Origin: Chromobacterium sp. ATCC 53434
GTDB taxonomy: Bacteria > Pseudomonadota > Gammaproteobacteria > Burkholderiales > Chromobacteriaceae
DNA length: 64,000 nt
Assembly: GCF_002848345.1 (NCBI RefSeq)
Contig: NZ_CP025429.1
Span: 4,526,001 to 4,590,000, forward strand
Direction of reading: 5' to 3'
The position numbers and the translations under genes are program-made. Positions 1 through 9,253 of the stretch are shown one piece after another. The notes under the pieces were generated by a model. The model did not search any database and was not told where the DNA came from. It saw nothing but the letters and a program-made list of their open reading frames with translations. Positions within the stretch are counted from its first letter, which is position 1. Each line of letters begins with the position of its first letter.

Positions 1-331
1 GCAAGTCTGCTCCGGCGTCGTAATCTTTCTGAAACACGCGCCAGGGTAATGAAGTTGGCATTAAATGATGCCCTCGGCAACTTTATTGCCAGCGCGGTTC
101 GACGAAGGGTTGGCCGAACCGTTGAAAACAATTTGTTAACGTTTTGATTACGATTGTGTTTTTTTGTTAATTCGCGCCGCGACAATATTTTGTTCGTGTA
201 TCAACGACACAACAACCGCGCGGCCGGCAGGCCGTTCCGCCGGGCTTCGGCGCCGCGACCGCCATGCCCGGCGGGACGCCGCCGATGACTTAGGCTAGAA
301 TGTCCTGTTTTCGTCTGCGGCGTTTCCGCCC
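1..331 (+). other. Non-coding region upstream of hemA
   Basis: No convincing gene is visible here. Positions 120-200 are clearly AT-rich compared with the window. A weak sigma-70-like pair is TTGTTA at 164-169 and TATTTT at 186-191 with a 16-base spacer. Another possible -10, TAGAAT, lies at 296-301 only 30 bases before the hemA start, without a clear -35. The region probably holds the hemA-prfA promoter, but which element is used cannot be decided from sequence alone. Confidence 0.4.
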
Positions 332-1585
332 ATGCATCTGCTTGCCTTCGGACTCAACCACCACACGGCTCCGCTGTCGATACGGGAAAAGCTGGCCTTT
401 CCGGCCGAGACCCTGCCGCGCGCGCTGGACAGCCTGGTGGCGTCGCAGGCCGCGCGGGAAGCGGCCATCGTTTCCACCTGCAACCGCACCGAGATCTATT
501 GCAGCAGCCCGGACCCGCGCGCCGCGCTGGACTGGCTGTGCCGGTTTCACGGTCTGAGCCAGGCGGAGATCGAGCCCTATCTGTACCGGCTGGAGGCGGC
601 CAATGCCGCGCGCCACGCGTTCAGGGTGGCTTCGGGACTGGATTCGATGGTGCTGGGCGAGACGCAGATCCTGGGCCAGCTGAAGGACGCGGTGCGCAGC
701 GCCGAGCACGCCGGCACGCTGGGCACCTTGCTGAACGGCCTGTTCCAGCGGACCTTCGCGGTGGCCAAGGAAGTGCGGTCCAACACCGCGGTCGGCGCCA
801 GTTCGGTGTCGATGTCGGCGGCGGCGGTCAAGCTGGCCGAGCAGATTTTCCCGTCCATCGCCGAGTTGAACGTGCTCTTCGTCGGCGCAGGCGAGATGAT
901 AGAACTGGTGGCGACCCACTTCGCCGCGCGCAATCCGTCCTGTATCACCGTCGCCAACCGCACGCTGGAACGCGGCCAGCGGCTGGCGGAGCAGTTCGGC
1001 GGCAACGCGGTGACGCTGGCCGAGCTGCCGGAATCGCTGTCGCGCTACGACGTGGTGGTCACCTCCACCGCCAGCCAGCTGCCCATCATAGGCAAGGGCA
1101 TGGTGGAGCGGGCGATCAAGGCGCGCCGCCACCGGCCGATGTTCATGCTGGACCTGGCCGTGCCGCGCGACGTGGAGCTGGAAGTGGGCAAGCTGGACGA
1201 CGTGTTTCTGTACAGCGTCGACGACATCGCCGGCATCGTCGAGGTCGGCAAGGAGGCGCGGCAGAACGCCGCCGCCGAGGCCGAGACCATCATACAGGCC
1301 CGCGTCGCCGAGTTCAGCGACTGGCTGAAGAAGCGCGAGACGGTGCCGCTGATCCGCGCCTTGCGCGACGAGGCCGACCGCACGCGCCGCCACGCGCTGG
1401 AAGGCGCGCTGAAACAGCTGGCGCGCGGCGAGGCGCCGGAAAAAGTGCTGGAGGCGCTGTCCGTCCAGCTGACCAATAAACTGATGCACCCGCCAACCCA
1501 GGCCTTGTCCTCGGGCAGCGGCGCGGAGCACGACGCGCAGGTGCAGGCCATCGCGCGGCTTTACCGTTTACATCCGGAGTCGTAA
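332..1585 (+). CDS. hemA: Glutamyl-tRNA reductase
   Basis: NADPH-dependent reduction of glutamyl-tRNA to glutamate-1-semialdehyde, the first committed step of C5-pathway haem synthesis in the cytoplasm. The 417-residue length is normal for the family. The N-terminal catalytic domain carries the nucleophile Cys50 in the motif STCNRTE, followed by the conserved [15 protein letters not shown] stretch. The NADP-binding domain has a VGAGEMIEL nucleotide loop near residue 190, and a helical dimerisation domain follows. The ATG is the first start that preserves the family N-terminus ([15 protein letters not shown]). The stop overlaps the prfA start by one base (TAATG), so the two genes are very probably cotranscribed, as in many proteobacteria. 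hemL, encoding the next enzyme, lies at 45.3 kb. Confidence 0.97.
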   Translation: MHLLAFGLNHHTAPLSIREKLAFPAETLPRALDSLVASQAAREAAIVSTCNRTEIYCSSPDPRAALDWLCRFHGLSQAEIEPYLYRLEAANAARHAFRVASGLDSMVLGETQILGQLKDAVRSAEHAGTLGTLLNGLFQRTFAVAKEVRSNTAVGASSVSMSAAAVKLAEQIFPSIAELNVLFVGAGEMIELVATHFAARNPSCITVANRTLERGQRLAEQFGGNAVTLAELPESLSRYDVVVTSTASQLPIIGKGMVERAIKARRHRPMFMLDLAVPRDVELEVGKLDDVFLYSVDDIAGIVEVGKEARQNAAAEAETIIQARVAEFSDWLKKRETVPLIRALRDEADRTRRHALEGALKQLARGEAPEKVLEALSVQLTNKLMHPPTQALSSGSGAEHDAQVQAIARLYRLHPES

Positions 1586-2661
1586 TGAAAGCGTCTATCG
1601 CAGCCAGGTTGTCGCAGCTGGCTGACCGTCTGGAAGAGGTGACCCACCTGCTGGCCAGCGAAACGGCCACCCAGGACATGGAAGCCTTCAGGAAACTCAC
1701 CCGCGAGCACGCCGAGCTGACGCCGGTGGTGGAGACCTTCGCCGCCTATCGCCGCTGCGAGGGCGACATCGCCGCCGCCGAGGAAATGCTGGCCGATCCG
1801 GAAATGAAGGAATTCGCCCAGGCCGAGATCGCCGACGGCAAGGACAAGCTGATCGCGCTGGACGTGGAGCTGCAGAAACTGCTGCTGCCGAAGGATCCGA
1901 ACGACGACAAGAACATCTTCCTCGAAGTACGCGCCGGCACCGGCGGCGACGAGGCGGCGCTGTTCGCGGCCGACCTGTTGCGGATGTATACCCGTTACGC
2001 CGAGCGCAACCGCTGGCAGGTGGAGATCGTGTCCGCCAGCGAGTCCGACCTCGGCGGCTACAAGGAAGTCATCGTCCGTCTGGTCGGCCAGGGCGCGTAC
2101 TCGCGGCTGAAATTCGAGTCCGGCGGCCACCGCGTGCAGCGGGTGCCGGCCACCGAGACCCAGGGCCGCATCCACACCAGCGCCTGCACGGTGGCGGTGA
2201 TGGCCGAGGCCGACGAGATCGCCGAGGTGGTGCTGAACCCGGCCGACCTGCGCATCGACACCTTCAGGGCCAGCGGCGCCGGCGGCCAGCACATCAACAA
2301 GACCGACTCGGCGGTGCGCATCACCCACTTGCCGACGGGGATTGTGGCGGAGTGTCAGGACGGCCGCTCGCAGCACGCCAACAAGGCCAGCGCGATGCAG
2401 GTGCTGGCGGCGCGGATCTACGACATCCAGCTGCGCGAGAAGAACCAGAAGGAGGCGGCCGAGCGCAAGAGCCTGATCGGCTCCGGCGACCGCTCCGAGC
2501 GCATCCGCACCTACAACTACCCGCAGGGCCGGATCACCGACCACCGCATCAACCTGACGCTGTACAAGCTGGACTACGTGATGGACGGCGACCTGGTCGA
2601 GCTGACCGACTCGCTGATCGCCGAGCAGCAGGCGGAACTGCTGGCGGCGCTGGGCGACTGA
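1585..2661 (+). CDS. prfA: Peptide chain release factor 1
   Basis: Class I release factor that reads UAA and UAG in the ribosomal A site and triggers hydrolysis of peptidyl-tRNA. At 358 residues it has the usual length. The RF1-type recognition tripeptide PAT is present in [10 protein letters not shown], and the universal GGQ motif lies in [14 protein letters not shown]. The start overlaps the hemA stop, which implies translational coupling. In enteric bacteria prmC, the GGQ methyltransferase gene, usually follows prfA. Here the next gene is convergent, so prmC must be elsewhere. Confidence 0.97.
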   Translation: MKASIAARLSQLADRLEEVTHLLASETATQDMEAFRKLTREHAELTPVVETFAAYRRCEGDIAAAEEMLADPEMKEFAQAEIADGKDKLIALDVELQKLLLPKDPNDDKNIFLEVRAGTGGDEAALFAADLLRMYTRYAERNRWQVEIVSASESDLGGYKEVIVRLVGQGAYSRLKFESGGHRVQRVPATETQGRIHTSACTVAVMAEADEIAEVVLNPADLRIDTFRASGAGGQHINKTDSAVRITHLPTGIVAECQDGRSQHANKASAMQVLAARIYDIQLREKNQKEAAERKSLIGSGDRSERIRTYNYPQGRITDHRINLTLYKLDYVMDGDLVELTDSLIAEQQAELLAALGD

Positions 2662-2706
2662 GCGATCGCCGCGGGCCGGCGTCAGAATCATCGTCAGAAG
2701 AATCCG

Positions 2707-2732
2707 GGCCGCGCTTGCGCGGCCTTTTCTTT
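2707..2732 (+). terminator. Intrinsic terminator of hemA-prfA
   Basis: A perfect 8-bp stem GGCCGCGC/GCGCGGCC with a TT loop is followed by TTTTCTTT. It lies between the convergent prfA and cytochrome genes, and the T-run is on the plus strand, so it serves prfA. Confidence 0.85.
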
Positions 2733-2738
2733 CGCCCG

Positions 2739-3320
2739 CTACAAGGTCCGCAGATAGGCCAGCGCCGCCTTGACGTCGTCGGCGCTCATCGTCTTCAGGA
2801 TTTCCTGCATCTCCATCGCCGCGTCCGGCTGCGGCGCGTCCGACACCTGCATGCGCCGCGCCAGATAGGCCGCGTGCTGGCCGGCCAGCCTCGGCGCGGA
2901 ACCGCCCTCGCCCTTGTCGCCGTGACAGCTGAAACAGGGCGGCGTGCCGGCCGCCAGATTGCCCTCGGCGTACAGCTTGCGCCCGGCCGCCAGCAAGGCC
3001 GGATCGGCGGCCGCGGCCGGACGGGCCGGCGCCGGCGGACGCGCGGCGAAATAAGCGGCGACGGCGCTAACGTCGTCGTCCTTCGTCAACGCGGCCAGCG
3101 CCGCCGCGTGGGCGCCGCCGTCGGCGCGCTGACGCTGCCGGAACGCCTGCAACTGTTGCGCGATATAGCCGGCCTGCTGGCCGGCCAGCCGCGGCGCCGG
3201 ACCAGGGCCGTTACCGTCGGCGCCGTGGCAGCTGGCGCACAGCTGGATCTGGGCCGGCGCCGCGAACGCGGCCGGCGCCAACGCCGCCCCTCCCAGTGCG
3301 ATCAGAAGCATGAATTTCAT
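2739..3320 (-). CDS. Periplasmic dihaem cytochrome c (cytochrome c4-like)
   Basis: Probable electron carrier of about 193 residues, exported to the periplasm. The Met at 3320 begins a clear Sec signal peptide (MKFMLLIALGGAALAPAAFA) and follows a strong GGAGG ribosome site, so the longer reading from 3362 is rejected. Two CXXCH haem-binding motifs, CASCH and CFSCH, sit in two homologous halves, each followed by a PRLAGQ(Q/H)A(G/A)Y segment and a later Met that can act as axial ligand. This is the cytochrome c4 arrangement, whose members donate electrons to terminal oxidases or nitrogen-oxide reductases. No oxidase gene is adjacent, so the partner is unknown. Confidence 0.88.
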   Translation of the reverse strand: MKFMLLIALGGAALAPAAFAAPAQIQLCASCHGADGNGPGPAPRLAGQQAGYIAQQLQAFRQRQRADGGAHAAALAALTKDDDVSAVAAYFAARPPAPARPAAAADPALLAAGRKLYAEGNLAAGTPPCFSCHGDKGEGGSAPRLAGQHAAYLARRMQVSDAPQPDAAMEMQEILKTMSADDVKAALAYLRTL

Positions 3321-3490
3321 CGGAATCCTCCACCCTGTCGAATATGCATAAGGTATAGCCAAACGCCGCCATTCTACCGCTGGCGGAAACGCCAGCGCCT
3401 AGCCGCTGCCGGCCGGCTGTGGGACAATCGCGCACAGCCGGGCCTGCGCCCGGCTATGCTTTTTGAACCACCGCCCGGATTTCACGCACC

Positions 3491-5401
3491 ATGTCTGCCA
3501 GCTCCCTGCGCGTGCTGTCGCTCATCCCGCCGATGACGCAGCTGAACACGCCCTACCCGTCCACCGCCTATCTGACCGGCTTCCTGCGCTCGCGCGGCGT
3601 GACAGCCTTCCAGGAGGACCTGGCGCTGGCGCTGGTGCTGCGGCTGTTCTCCAAAGCCGGCCTGGCCACGCTGCGCGAGCACGTGCACCGCATCCCGATG
3701 CGCCAGCGCAGCGACTGCATGATGCAGTTCGACATCTCCTACGAGCGCTACGCCGCGACGGTGGACGCGGTGATCGGCTTCCTGCAGGGCCGCGACGCCA
3801 CGCTGTCCTACCGCATCGCCGGCCGCAACTACCTGCCGGAAGGTCCGCGCTTCGCCTCGCTGGACGTCTACGTCGACCCGGACGATCCGGACGGCGGCGA
3901 CCCGCTGGCCTGGGCCTTCGGCGCGCTGGGCACCCAGGACCGCGCCCGCCACCTGGCCACGCTGTATCTGAACGACGTCGCCGACGTGCTGCGCGAGGCG
4001 GTGGACCCGCGCTTCGAATTCGTCCGCTACGCCGAATCGCTGGCCTTGTCGCAACCGAGCTTCGAGCCGCTGGCGCGCGCGTTGGCGGCGGCGCCGAACT
4101 GGGTCGACGACACGCTGGACGCGCTGACGCGCGAGGCGATGGACAGGCACCAGCCGCAGCTGGTGCTGATCTCGGTGCCATTTCCCGGCGCGGTGTACGC
4201 GGCCTTCCGCATCGCCCAGACCATCAAGCGCCACTGGCCCGAGGTCAAGACCTGTCTGGGCGGCGGCTACGCCAACACCGAGCTGCGCGAGCTGGCCGAG
4301 CCGCGGGTGTTCGACTACTTCGACTACGTGACGCTGGACGACGGCGAGCGGCCGCTGCTGGCCTTGATGGAGCACATCGAGGGCCGGCGCGGCGCGAGCC
4401 GGCTGGTGCGCACCTTCCTGCGCCAGGACGGCGCGGTGCGTTATGTGAACATGCAGGAGGCCGACGTGCCGTTCTCCGAAGTGGGCACCCCCACCTGGGA
4501 CGGCCTGCCCATCGACCGCTATCTGTCGCTGCTCGACATGCTGAACCCGATGCACCGGCTGTGGAGCGACGGCCGCTGGAACAAGCTGACCATCGCCCAC
4601 GGCTGCTACTGGAAGAAGTGCAGCTTCTGCGACGTAACGCTGGACTACATCTCGCGCTACGAGACGGCGTCGGCCGAGCTGTTGGTGGACCGCATCGAAG
4701 CCATCATCGCCGAGACCGGCCAGACCGGCTTCCACTTCGTCGACGAGGCCGCGCCGCCGAAAATGCTGAAGGCGCTGGCCGAGGAGCTGCTGCGGCGCAA
4801 GGTGTCGATCTCCTGGTGGGGCAATATCCGCTTCGAGAAGTCGTTCACGCCCGAACTGGCCCAGTTGTTGGCCGAATCCGGCTGCATCGCCATCTCCGGC
4901 GGCCTGGAGGTCGCGTCGGACCGGCTGTTGAAGCTGATGAAGAAGGGCGTGTCGGTGGAACAGGTGGCGCGCGTCACCCACGGCTTCGCCGAGGCCGGCA
5001 TCCTGGTGCACGCCTATCTGATGTACGGCTTCCCGACCCAGACGGTGCAGGATACGGTGGACGCGCTGGAATACGTGCGTCAGCTGTTCGACAACGGCTG
5101 CATACAGTCCGGCTTCTTCCACCGCTTCGCCTGCACCGTGCACTCGCCGGTGGGCCAGAACCCGGAGGAGTACGGCGTCAAGCTGGTGCCGCTGCCGGCA
5201 GGCGATTTCGCCAAGAACGACATCGGCTTCATCGACCCGACCGGCACCGACCACGAACTGATGGGCAAGGGGCTGAACAAGGCGCTGTACAACTTCATGC
5301 ACGGCATCGGCCTGGACGGCGACGTGCGCGGCTGGTTCGACGCCCGCGTGCCCAGGCCCAAGGTGCCGCAGCACTTCATCGAGCGCGCGCTGTACCAATG
5401 A
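3491..5401 (+). CDS. B12-binding-domain radical SAM protein
   Basis: A 636-residue protein with an N-terminal cobalamin-binding-like Rossmann region (about residues 5-290) and a radical SAM domain (about 355-600). The cluster ligands are Cys372, Cys377 and Cys380 in HGCYWKKCSFC, giving CX4CX2C instead of the usual CX3CX2C. The order resembles B12-dependent radical SAM methyltransferases and cyclases (BchE/P-methylase type), but the substrate cannot be predicted. The B12 domain lacks an evident DXHXXG motif, as is common in the group. The start at 3491 has only a weak ribosome site. No partner gene is adjacent: the upstream gene is divergent, and a GC-rich hairpin separates it from the downstream hydrolase. 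Confidence 0.85.
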   Translation: MSASSLRVLSLIPPMTQLNTPYPSTAYLTGFLRSRGVTAFQEDLALALVLRLFSKAGLATLREHVHRIPMRQRSDCMMQFDISYERYAATVDAVIGFLQGRDATLSYRIAGRNYLPEGPRFASLDVYVDPDDPDGGDPLAWAFGALGTQDRARHLATLYLNDVADVLREAVDPRFEFVRYAESLALSQPSFEPLARALAAAPNWVDDTLDALTREAMDRHQPQLVLISVPFPGAVYAAFRIAQTIKRHWPEVKTCLGGGYANTELRELAEPRVFDYFDYVTLDDGERPLLALMEHIEGRRGASRLVRTFLRQDGAVRYVNMQEADVPFSEVGTPTWDGLPIDRYLSLLDMLNPMHRLWSDGRWNKLTIAHGCYWKKCSFCDVTLDYISRYETASAELLVDRIEAIIAETGQTGFHFVDEAAPPKMLKALAEELLRRKVSISWWGNIRFEKSFTPELAQLLAESGCIAISGGLEVASDRLLKLMKKGVSVEQVARVTHGFAEAGILVHAYLMYGFPTQTVQDTVDALEYVRQLFDNGCIQSGFFHRFACTVHSPVGQNPEEYGVKLVPLPAGDFAKNDIGFIDPTGTDHELMGKGLNKALYNFMHGIGLDGDVRGWFDARVPRPKVPQHFIERALYQ

Positions 5402-5402
5402 G

Positions 5403-5425
5403 GCGGCGCTCCCCAAGCGCCGCCG
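5403..5425 (+). terminator. GC-rich hairpin after the radical SAM gene
   Basis: An 8-bp perfect stem GGCGGCGC/GCGCCGCC with a 7-base loop directly follows the stop codon. There is no T-run, so it may be a weak terminator or an mRNA 3'-end stabiliser. Confidence 0.45.
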
Positions 5426-5469
5426 GCCGTGCCAGAATGGCGGATTGAGATTCCGCCGCGAGCAATGCC

Positions 5470-6120
5470 ATGGCCTTGAAATACCACGTGATCCCGGTCA
5501 CCCCGTTCGCCCAGAACTGCAGCGTGCTGTGGTGCGACGCCAGCGGCAAGGCCGCCGTCGTCGACGCCGGCGGCGATATCGGACGCATCCAGGCCTGGAT
5601 AAGCGGCCAGGGTCTGACGGTGGAGAAGCTACTGCTGACCCACGGCCACATCGACCACGCCGGCGGCGCCGCCGCGCTGGCCGACAAGCTGGGCGTCGAG
5701 ATAGAAGGACCGCAGCGCGCGGAAAGCTTCTGGCTGGACCAGCTGCCCACCCAGGGCCAGATGTTCGGCTTCCCGCCCAGCCCGCCGCTGACGCCGCAGC
5801 GCTGGCTGGAGGAGGGCGACGCCGTCACCGTCGGCGACGAGACGCTGGACGTGATCCACTGCCCCGGCCACACGCCGGGCCACGTGGTGTTCCACAGCCC
5901 GGCTGCCAAGGTGCTGGTGGCCGGCGACGTGCTGTTCCAGGGCTCGATAGGCCGTACCGACTTCCCGATGGGCAACCACCAACAGCTGATAGACGCGATC
6001 CAGCAGAAGCTGTTCGTGCTGCCCGACGACACCGTGGTCATCCCCGGCCACGGCCCGTTCACCACCATAGGCGCGGAGAAGCGCGGCAATCCCTACGTCG
6101 CCGATCCGCGCTACCGCTGA
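5470..6120 (+). CDS. MBL-fold metallo-hydrolase (YcbL/glyoxalase II-like)
   Basis: A 216-residue cytoplasmic hydrolase of the metallo-beta-lactamase fold. The metal-binding signature THXHXDH is present as THGHIDH (His58, His60, Asp62, His63). The later ligand histidine is in CPGHTPGH, the bridging Asp in VAGDVLF, and the last histidine in IPGHGP. Size and motif order match the short YcbL-type glyoxalase II group, which hydrolyse thioesters such as S-lactoylglutathione. The true substrate is uncertain. The stop overlaps the start of the next gene (TGATG), so the two are translationally coupled. Confidence 0.88.
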   Translation: MALKYHVIPVTPFAQNCSVLWCDASGKAAVVDAGGDIGRIQAWISGQGLTVEKLLLTHGHIDHAGGAAALADKLGVEIEGPQRAESFWLDQLPTQGQMFGFPPSPPLTPQRWLEEGDAVTVGDETLDVIHCPGHTPGHVVFHSPAAKVLVAGDVLFQGSIGRTDFPMGNHQQLIDAIQQKLFVLPDDTVVIPGHGPFTTIGAEKRGNPYVADPRYR

Positions 6121-6437
6121 TGCCGCCCGAGTTCGCCCGCCGCGTGCTGGCGCTGTTGGCCGAAGTGCCGCCGGGCCGCGTCACCACCTACGGCGCGCTG
6201 GCCAAGATGGCCGGCTATCCGCGCCACTCGCGCCATGTCGGCAAGCTGCTGGGCAATCTGCCCGAGGGCGTCGCCGCGCCATGGTACCGGGTGCTGGGCG
6301 CCGGCGGCCGGCTGTCGCGTCCCGGCAGCCACCACGCCGACTGGCAGCGGCTGCAGTTGGAGGAGGAGGGGGTGGAATTCAATGCCAGCGGCAAAGTGGA
6401 CCTGAGGATTTTCGGCTGGCCCGACCAGATGGTTTGA
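6120..6437 (+). CDS. Alkyltransferase-like (ATL) protein, MGMT C-domain family
   Basis: A 105-residue protein that is essentially the DNA-binding domain of O6-alkylguanine-DNA alkyltransferase. Conserved blocks are VPPGRVTTYGALA near residues 16-28 and the arginine-finger region RHVGKLLGN. The active-site PCHR of true alkyltransferases is replaced by PWYR (Trp55), so no alkyl transfer is possible. ATL proteins bind O6-alkylguanine and hand the lesion to nucleotide excision repair. The usual ATL motif is PWHR, so the Tyr here is a further departure. It is coupled by a one-base overlap to the MBL hydrolase gene upstream, with no known functional link. Confidence 0.88.
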   Translation: MPPEFARRVLALLAEVPPGRVTTYGALAKMAGYPRHSRHVGKLLGNLPEGVAAPWYRVLGAGGRLSRPGSHHADWQRLQLEEEGVEFNASGKVDLRIFGWPDQMV

Positions 6438-6683
6438 CCTGAAACAAACCGGAAACCGGCGCGCGCTCAGATACTTATCTTCACGTAGAGAGATTTCCAT
6501 GTGGCATTTGAGCAACAAAATGTAATTTATTTGTCATTTCGCTACAACAAAGCAAATAATCTTTGCAGAAAAGCGACAGAAGCATGACAAATTGTTTGCA
6601 CAAGGCCATTTCTACGTCTAATCTGCGCGCGCTCGCCGACGCCTTGTCGGACGGTTACTACATGAAAATAGTCTGGTGAAACA
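6438..6683 (+). promoter_or_regulatory. AT-rich promoter region of the Tsx-family porin
   Basis: This 246-base region is AT-rich and non-coding. The best promoter pair is TTGCAC at 6596-6601 and TAATCT at 6619-6624 with a 17-base spacer. A short hairpin CCGAC/GTCGG lies about 30 bases before the start codon, in the expected 5' leader. No operator is recognised with confidence. Confidence 0.45.
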
Positions 6684-7451
6684 ATGAAAACTCGCAAGTC
6701 GCTGCTGGCCCTTTCCCTGTTGGCCGCCTCCGCTCTGGCTCACGCCGGCGGGGAATACTCTTTCGCAAACGTTAGCGCCAACTGGCTCGACTGGTCGGAC
6801 CGCACCACCGAACAAAGCGGCAAGCGCGATTTCGGCTACCTGGAAGCGGAAGGTGGCATGGGCGCCAAGTGGGGCGAGGTGTACGGCTTCTTCGACTTGG
6901 AAAACCCGGGCAAGAGCAACAACGGTACCGGCACCAAGGACCGCCGTTACACCACCAAGGTAATTGGCCGCTACAATCTGGCCGAAGTCGGCGGTGTGCC
7001 GGTGCAACTGTACGCCCACATCTACGACACCCGCGGCAACGAGTTCTTCACCCAGAACCGCGTACTGGGCCTGGGCACCGACCTGAGCTTCGGCGCGCTG
7101 AACATCAAGCCCTTCTTCGGCGTGCACAACGAACTGGATTCGTTCGGCGTGGGCTCCGGCTACAACGGTTTCATGACCGGCTACGTGCTGCTGTACCCGT
7201 TCCAGGCTTTCGGCCAGAACCTGATGATCTCGCAATGGCATGAGACCGAATTCAATCGCCAGGACAAATTCACCGGCGCATACAAGAGCGGCGACCGCCC
7301 GCGCGTAGGCCAGAACGGCGCCGTCGCGCTGTGGTGGACCCCGACCAAGGCGATCACCACCGGCATCCAGTACCGCTACGCCGACCAGAAGCTGGGCAGC
7401 ACCGCGTACCAGAACGCCGTGATCTACTCGATCAAGTACAACATCAAGTAA
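6684..7451 (+). CDS. Outer-membrane nucleoside-channel (Tsx/OmpK family) protein
   Basis: A 255-residue outer-membrane beta-barrel. The signal peptide is residues 1-21, ending SALAHA. The mature protein begins GGEYSFANVSANWLDW, typical of Tsx/OmpK barrels, and shows alternating aromatic strands with a terminal strand IYSIKYNIK. Tsx family members let nucleosides diffuse across the outer membrane. The substrate of this member is not shown by sequence. It has its own AT-rich promoter and is followed by a strong terminator, so it is probably monocistronic. AAACAATG gives a weak ribosome site, but no alternative start fits the signal peptide. Confidence 0.85.
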   Translation: MKTRKSLLALSLLAASALAHAGGEYSFANVSANWLDWSDRTTEQSGKRDFGYLEAEGGMGAKWGEVYGFFDLENPGKSNNGTGTKDRRYTTKVIGRYNLAEVGGVPVQLYAHIYDTRGNEFFTQNRVLGLGTDLSFGALNIKPFFGVHNELDSFGVGSGYNGFMTGYVLLYPFQAFGQNLMISQWHETEFNRQDKFTGAYKSGDRPRVGQNGAVALWWTPTKAITTGIQYRYADQKLGSTAYQNAVIYSIKYNIK

Positions 7452-7505
7452 TTGATGGACTGTCCGTCCGACAGGACGGATCGGCGGCTCTGCCGCCCTT
7501 GCACA

Positions 7506-7533
7506 CCCCCGCTTACGCGGGGGTTTTGTTTTT
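7506..7533 (+). terminator. Intrinsic terminator after the porin gene
   Basis: The stem CCCCCGC/GCGGGGG with a TTAC loop is followed by TTTTGTTTTT. It separates the porin gene from the convergent diguanylate cyclase gene. Confidence 0.9.
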
Positions 7534-7539
7534 CCGGCC

Positions 7540-9135
7540 TCAGCCGGCGCGGCTCTCCACCCGGTCGCGGCCGCCGGCCTTCGCGCGGTACAGCATCTCG
7601 TCGGCCTGCTGCACCAGGCTGATGGCGTCGTCGGCGGTCGCCAGCGAGCTGATGCCGACGCTGAAGGTCTGGCGGAAGGCGCGGCTCTCGGCGCGCTGCT
7701 CGATCTGGCCGAAGTCCCGCCGCAGGCTGTCCATCATCTGCCGCGCCTTATCCGGCGGCGTGCCCGCCAGCACGATGGCGAACTCCTCCCCGCCATAGCG
7801 GCCGACCAGATCGGTGCGGCGCAGCCTCTCTTTCAGGAAGCGGGCCAGATTGAGCAGCACCTGGTCGCCGGCCTGATGGCCGTAGGTGTCGTTGATGGCC
7901 TTGAAATAATCGAGATCCAGCATCGCCAGCGACAGCGGCTTGGCCTCGCGCTGCGCGCGCAGCACGGCGTTTTCCAGCTGACCATGCAGATGGGAGTGGT
8001 TGAGCAGCCCGGTCAGGCTGTCGTTGGCGATATACGAGCGCAGCTTGCGGTAGCGCCGCGCGCGGTTGATCACCGTCACCACCAGCTCCTCCGGCGCCAC
8101 CGGCTTGGTCAGAAAGCCGTCTATGCCCAGCGTCAGCGCGTCCAGCTGCACCGCCTGCCGCTTCTCCACCGACAGAAAGACGATGGGAATGCCGTCCAGC
8201 AGCCGCTGCTGGCGTATCACCTTGGCCAGCTCGATGCCATTGCACTGCGGCATGTACATGTCCATCAGGATCAGGTCGGGGTTCAGCCGTTCGATCAGCT
8301 CCGGCACCTTCTCCGGGTGGGTCTCGCTACAGGCCTCGACGCCGTGCTCCGACAGCACCCGGGTGTACAGCCCGGCCAGCGAGGCCATGTCCTCGACGAT
8401 CAGCACCCGGAGCGGATCGCGCCGCTCGCCGATATCGCCGAAGCTCAGCAGATCCACCAGCCGGTTGACCTGCAGCGGCCAGTCGAGAAAGCCGCAGGCG
8501 CCGAGACGCACCGCTTCCAGCCTGGCCGGGAAATCGCGCCGCGGCGAGGTCAGCACCAGCGGACAGCTGCTGCTGATCGCCGGCGCCAGCTGCACGATGG
8601 GATCGCCTCCGGCGAACTCGGTGAAGGCCACCACGGCCGCCGGCGTCGCCGCCTGCAAGGCGCGGGCCAGCTTGGCCGCCTGCGACAGCATCGTCGCCTC
8701 GAAGCCGAAGCAGGCCAGCTGCCGCTGCAAGGAGCCGGCGTCCAGGTCCGGCGGCAGCCACATATACAGCCTGGCGTTGCCGTCGGCCGACGCCGGCGAC
8801 GCGTCCAGGCCGGCGACGCCGGTCTGCCTCTCCATCAGCCCCAGTTGGCTGACGATGCCCAGATGATGGCGCAGCAGGCCATAGCGTTGCTGTTCCGACG
8901 GCGGCGCCTGCGGCTGTTGCAGCCATTGCTGCAGCAGCCCCGCCAGCGTCCGGGCCTCGGCGGCGATGTCGCCGAGACCGACGCCCAGCACCAATTCCTC
9001 CAGCCGCAGCACCAGCGACAACAGGTGGGCGGCCAGAGGCTGCTCCCAGCGCGACACCAGCATATAGCCGATGCGGTCGATTTCCCGCGCCAGATGGACG
9101 CGCTGGCCCGGATGGATGGGCACGGTCTGTTTCAT
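7540..9135 (-). CDS. Diguanylate cyclase with tandem receiver-like domains
   Basis: A 531-residue response-regulator cyclase making cyclic di-GMP from two GTP. The N-terminal 110 residues are a helical region of unclear type, possibly Hpt-like. Residues about 125-240 look like a degenerate receiver domain. A canonical receiver follows (about 250-365) with the phospho-acceptor Asp in LILMDMYMP and the conserved Lys in FLTKPV. The C-terminal GGDEF domain has GGEEF at about 448-452 and an RXXD inhibitory site five residues before it, so both activity and product inhibition are expected. The domain order resembles PleD. The start at 9135 (MKQTVPI) is preferred to 9183, but the choice is not certain. 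No cognate kinase is adjacent. Confidence 0.88.
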   Translation of the reverse strand: MKQTVPIHPGQRVHLAREIDRIGYMLVSRWEQPLAAHLLSLVLRLEELVLGVGLGDIAAEARTLAGLLQQWLQQPQAPPSEQQRYGLLRHHLGIVSQLGLMERQTGVAGLDASPASADGNARLYMWLPPDLDAGSLQRQLACFGFEATMLSQAAKLARALQAATPAAVVAFTEFAGGDPIVQLAPAISSSCPLVLTSPRRDFPARLEAVRLGACGFLDWPLQVNRLVDLLSFGDIGERRDPLRVLIVEDMASLAGLYTRVLSEHGVEACSETHPEKVPELIERLNPDLILMDMYMPQCNGIELAKVIRQQRLLDGIPIVFLSVEKRQAVQLDALTLGIDGFLTKPVAPEELVVTVINRARRYRKLRSYIANDSLTGLLNHSHLHGQLENAVLRAQREAKPLSLAMLDLDYFKAINDTYGHQAGDQVLLNLARFLKERLRRTDLVGRYGGEEFAIVLAGTPPDKARQMMDSLRRDFGQIEQRAESRAFRQTFSVGISSLATADDAISLVQQADEMLYRAKAGGRDRVESRAG

Positions 9136-9253
9136 CGCGTGGCGTTTCCGTTTCGCGGCCGCCCTCCCCGCCGGGCGCTGCAAGTTTATGACGCCGACGG
9201 CCGGGGCTAACTGCTATAATCCGCCCTTAAATTCAACGGCCTGGCATGTTTTG

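Noticed and set aside
3463..5448. Alternative plus-strand frame overlapping the radical SAM gene
   Set aside because: Arg/Ala/Gly-rich shadow frame without motifs. The overlapping frame contains the clear radical SAM signature.
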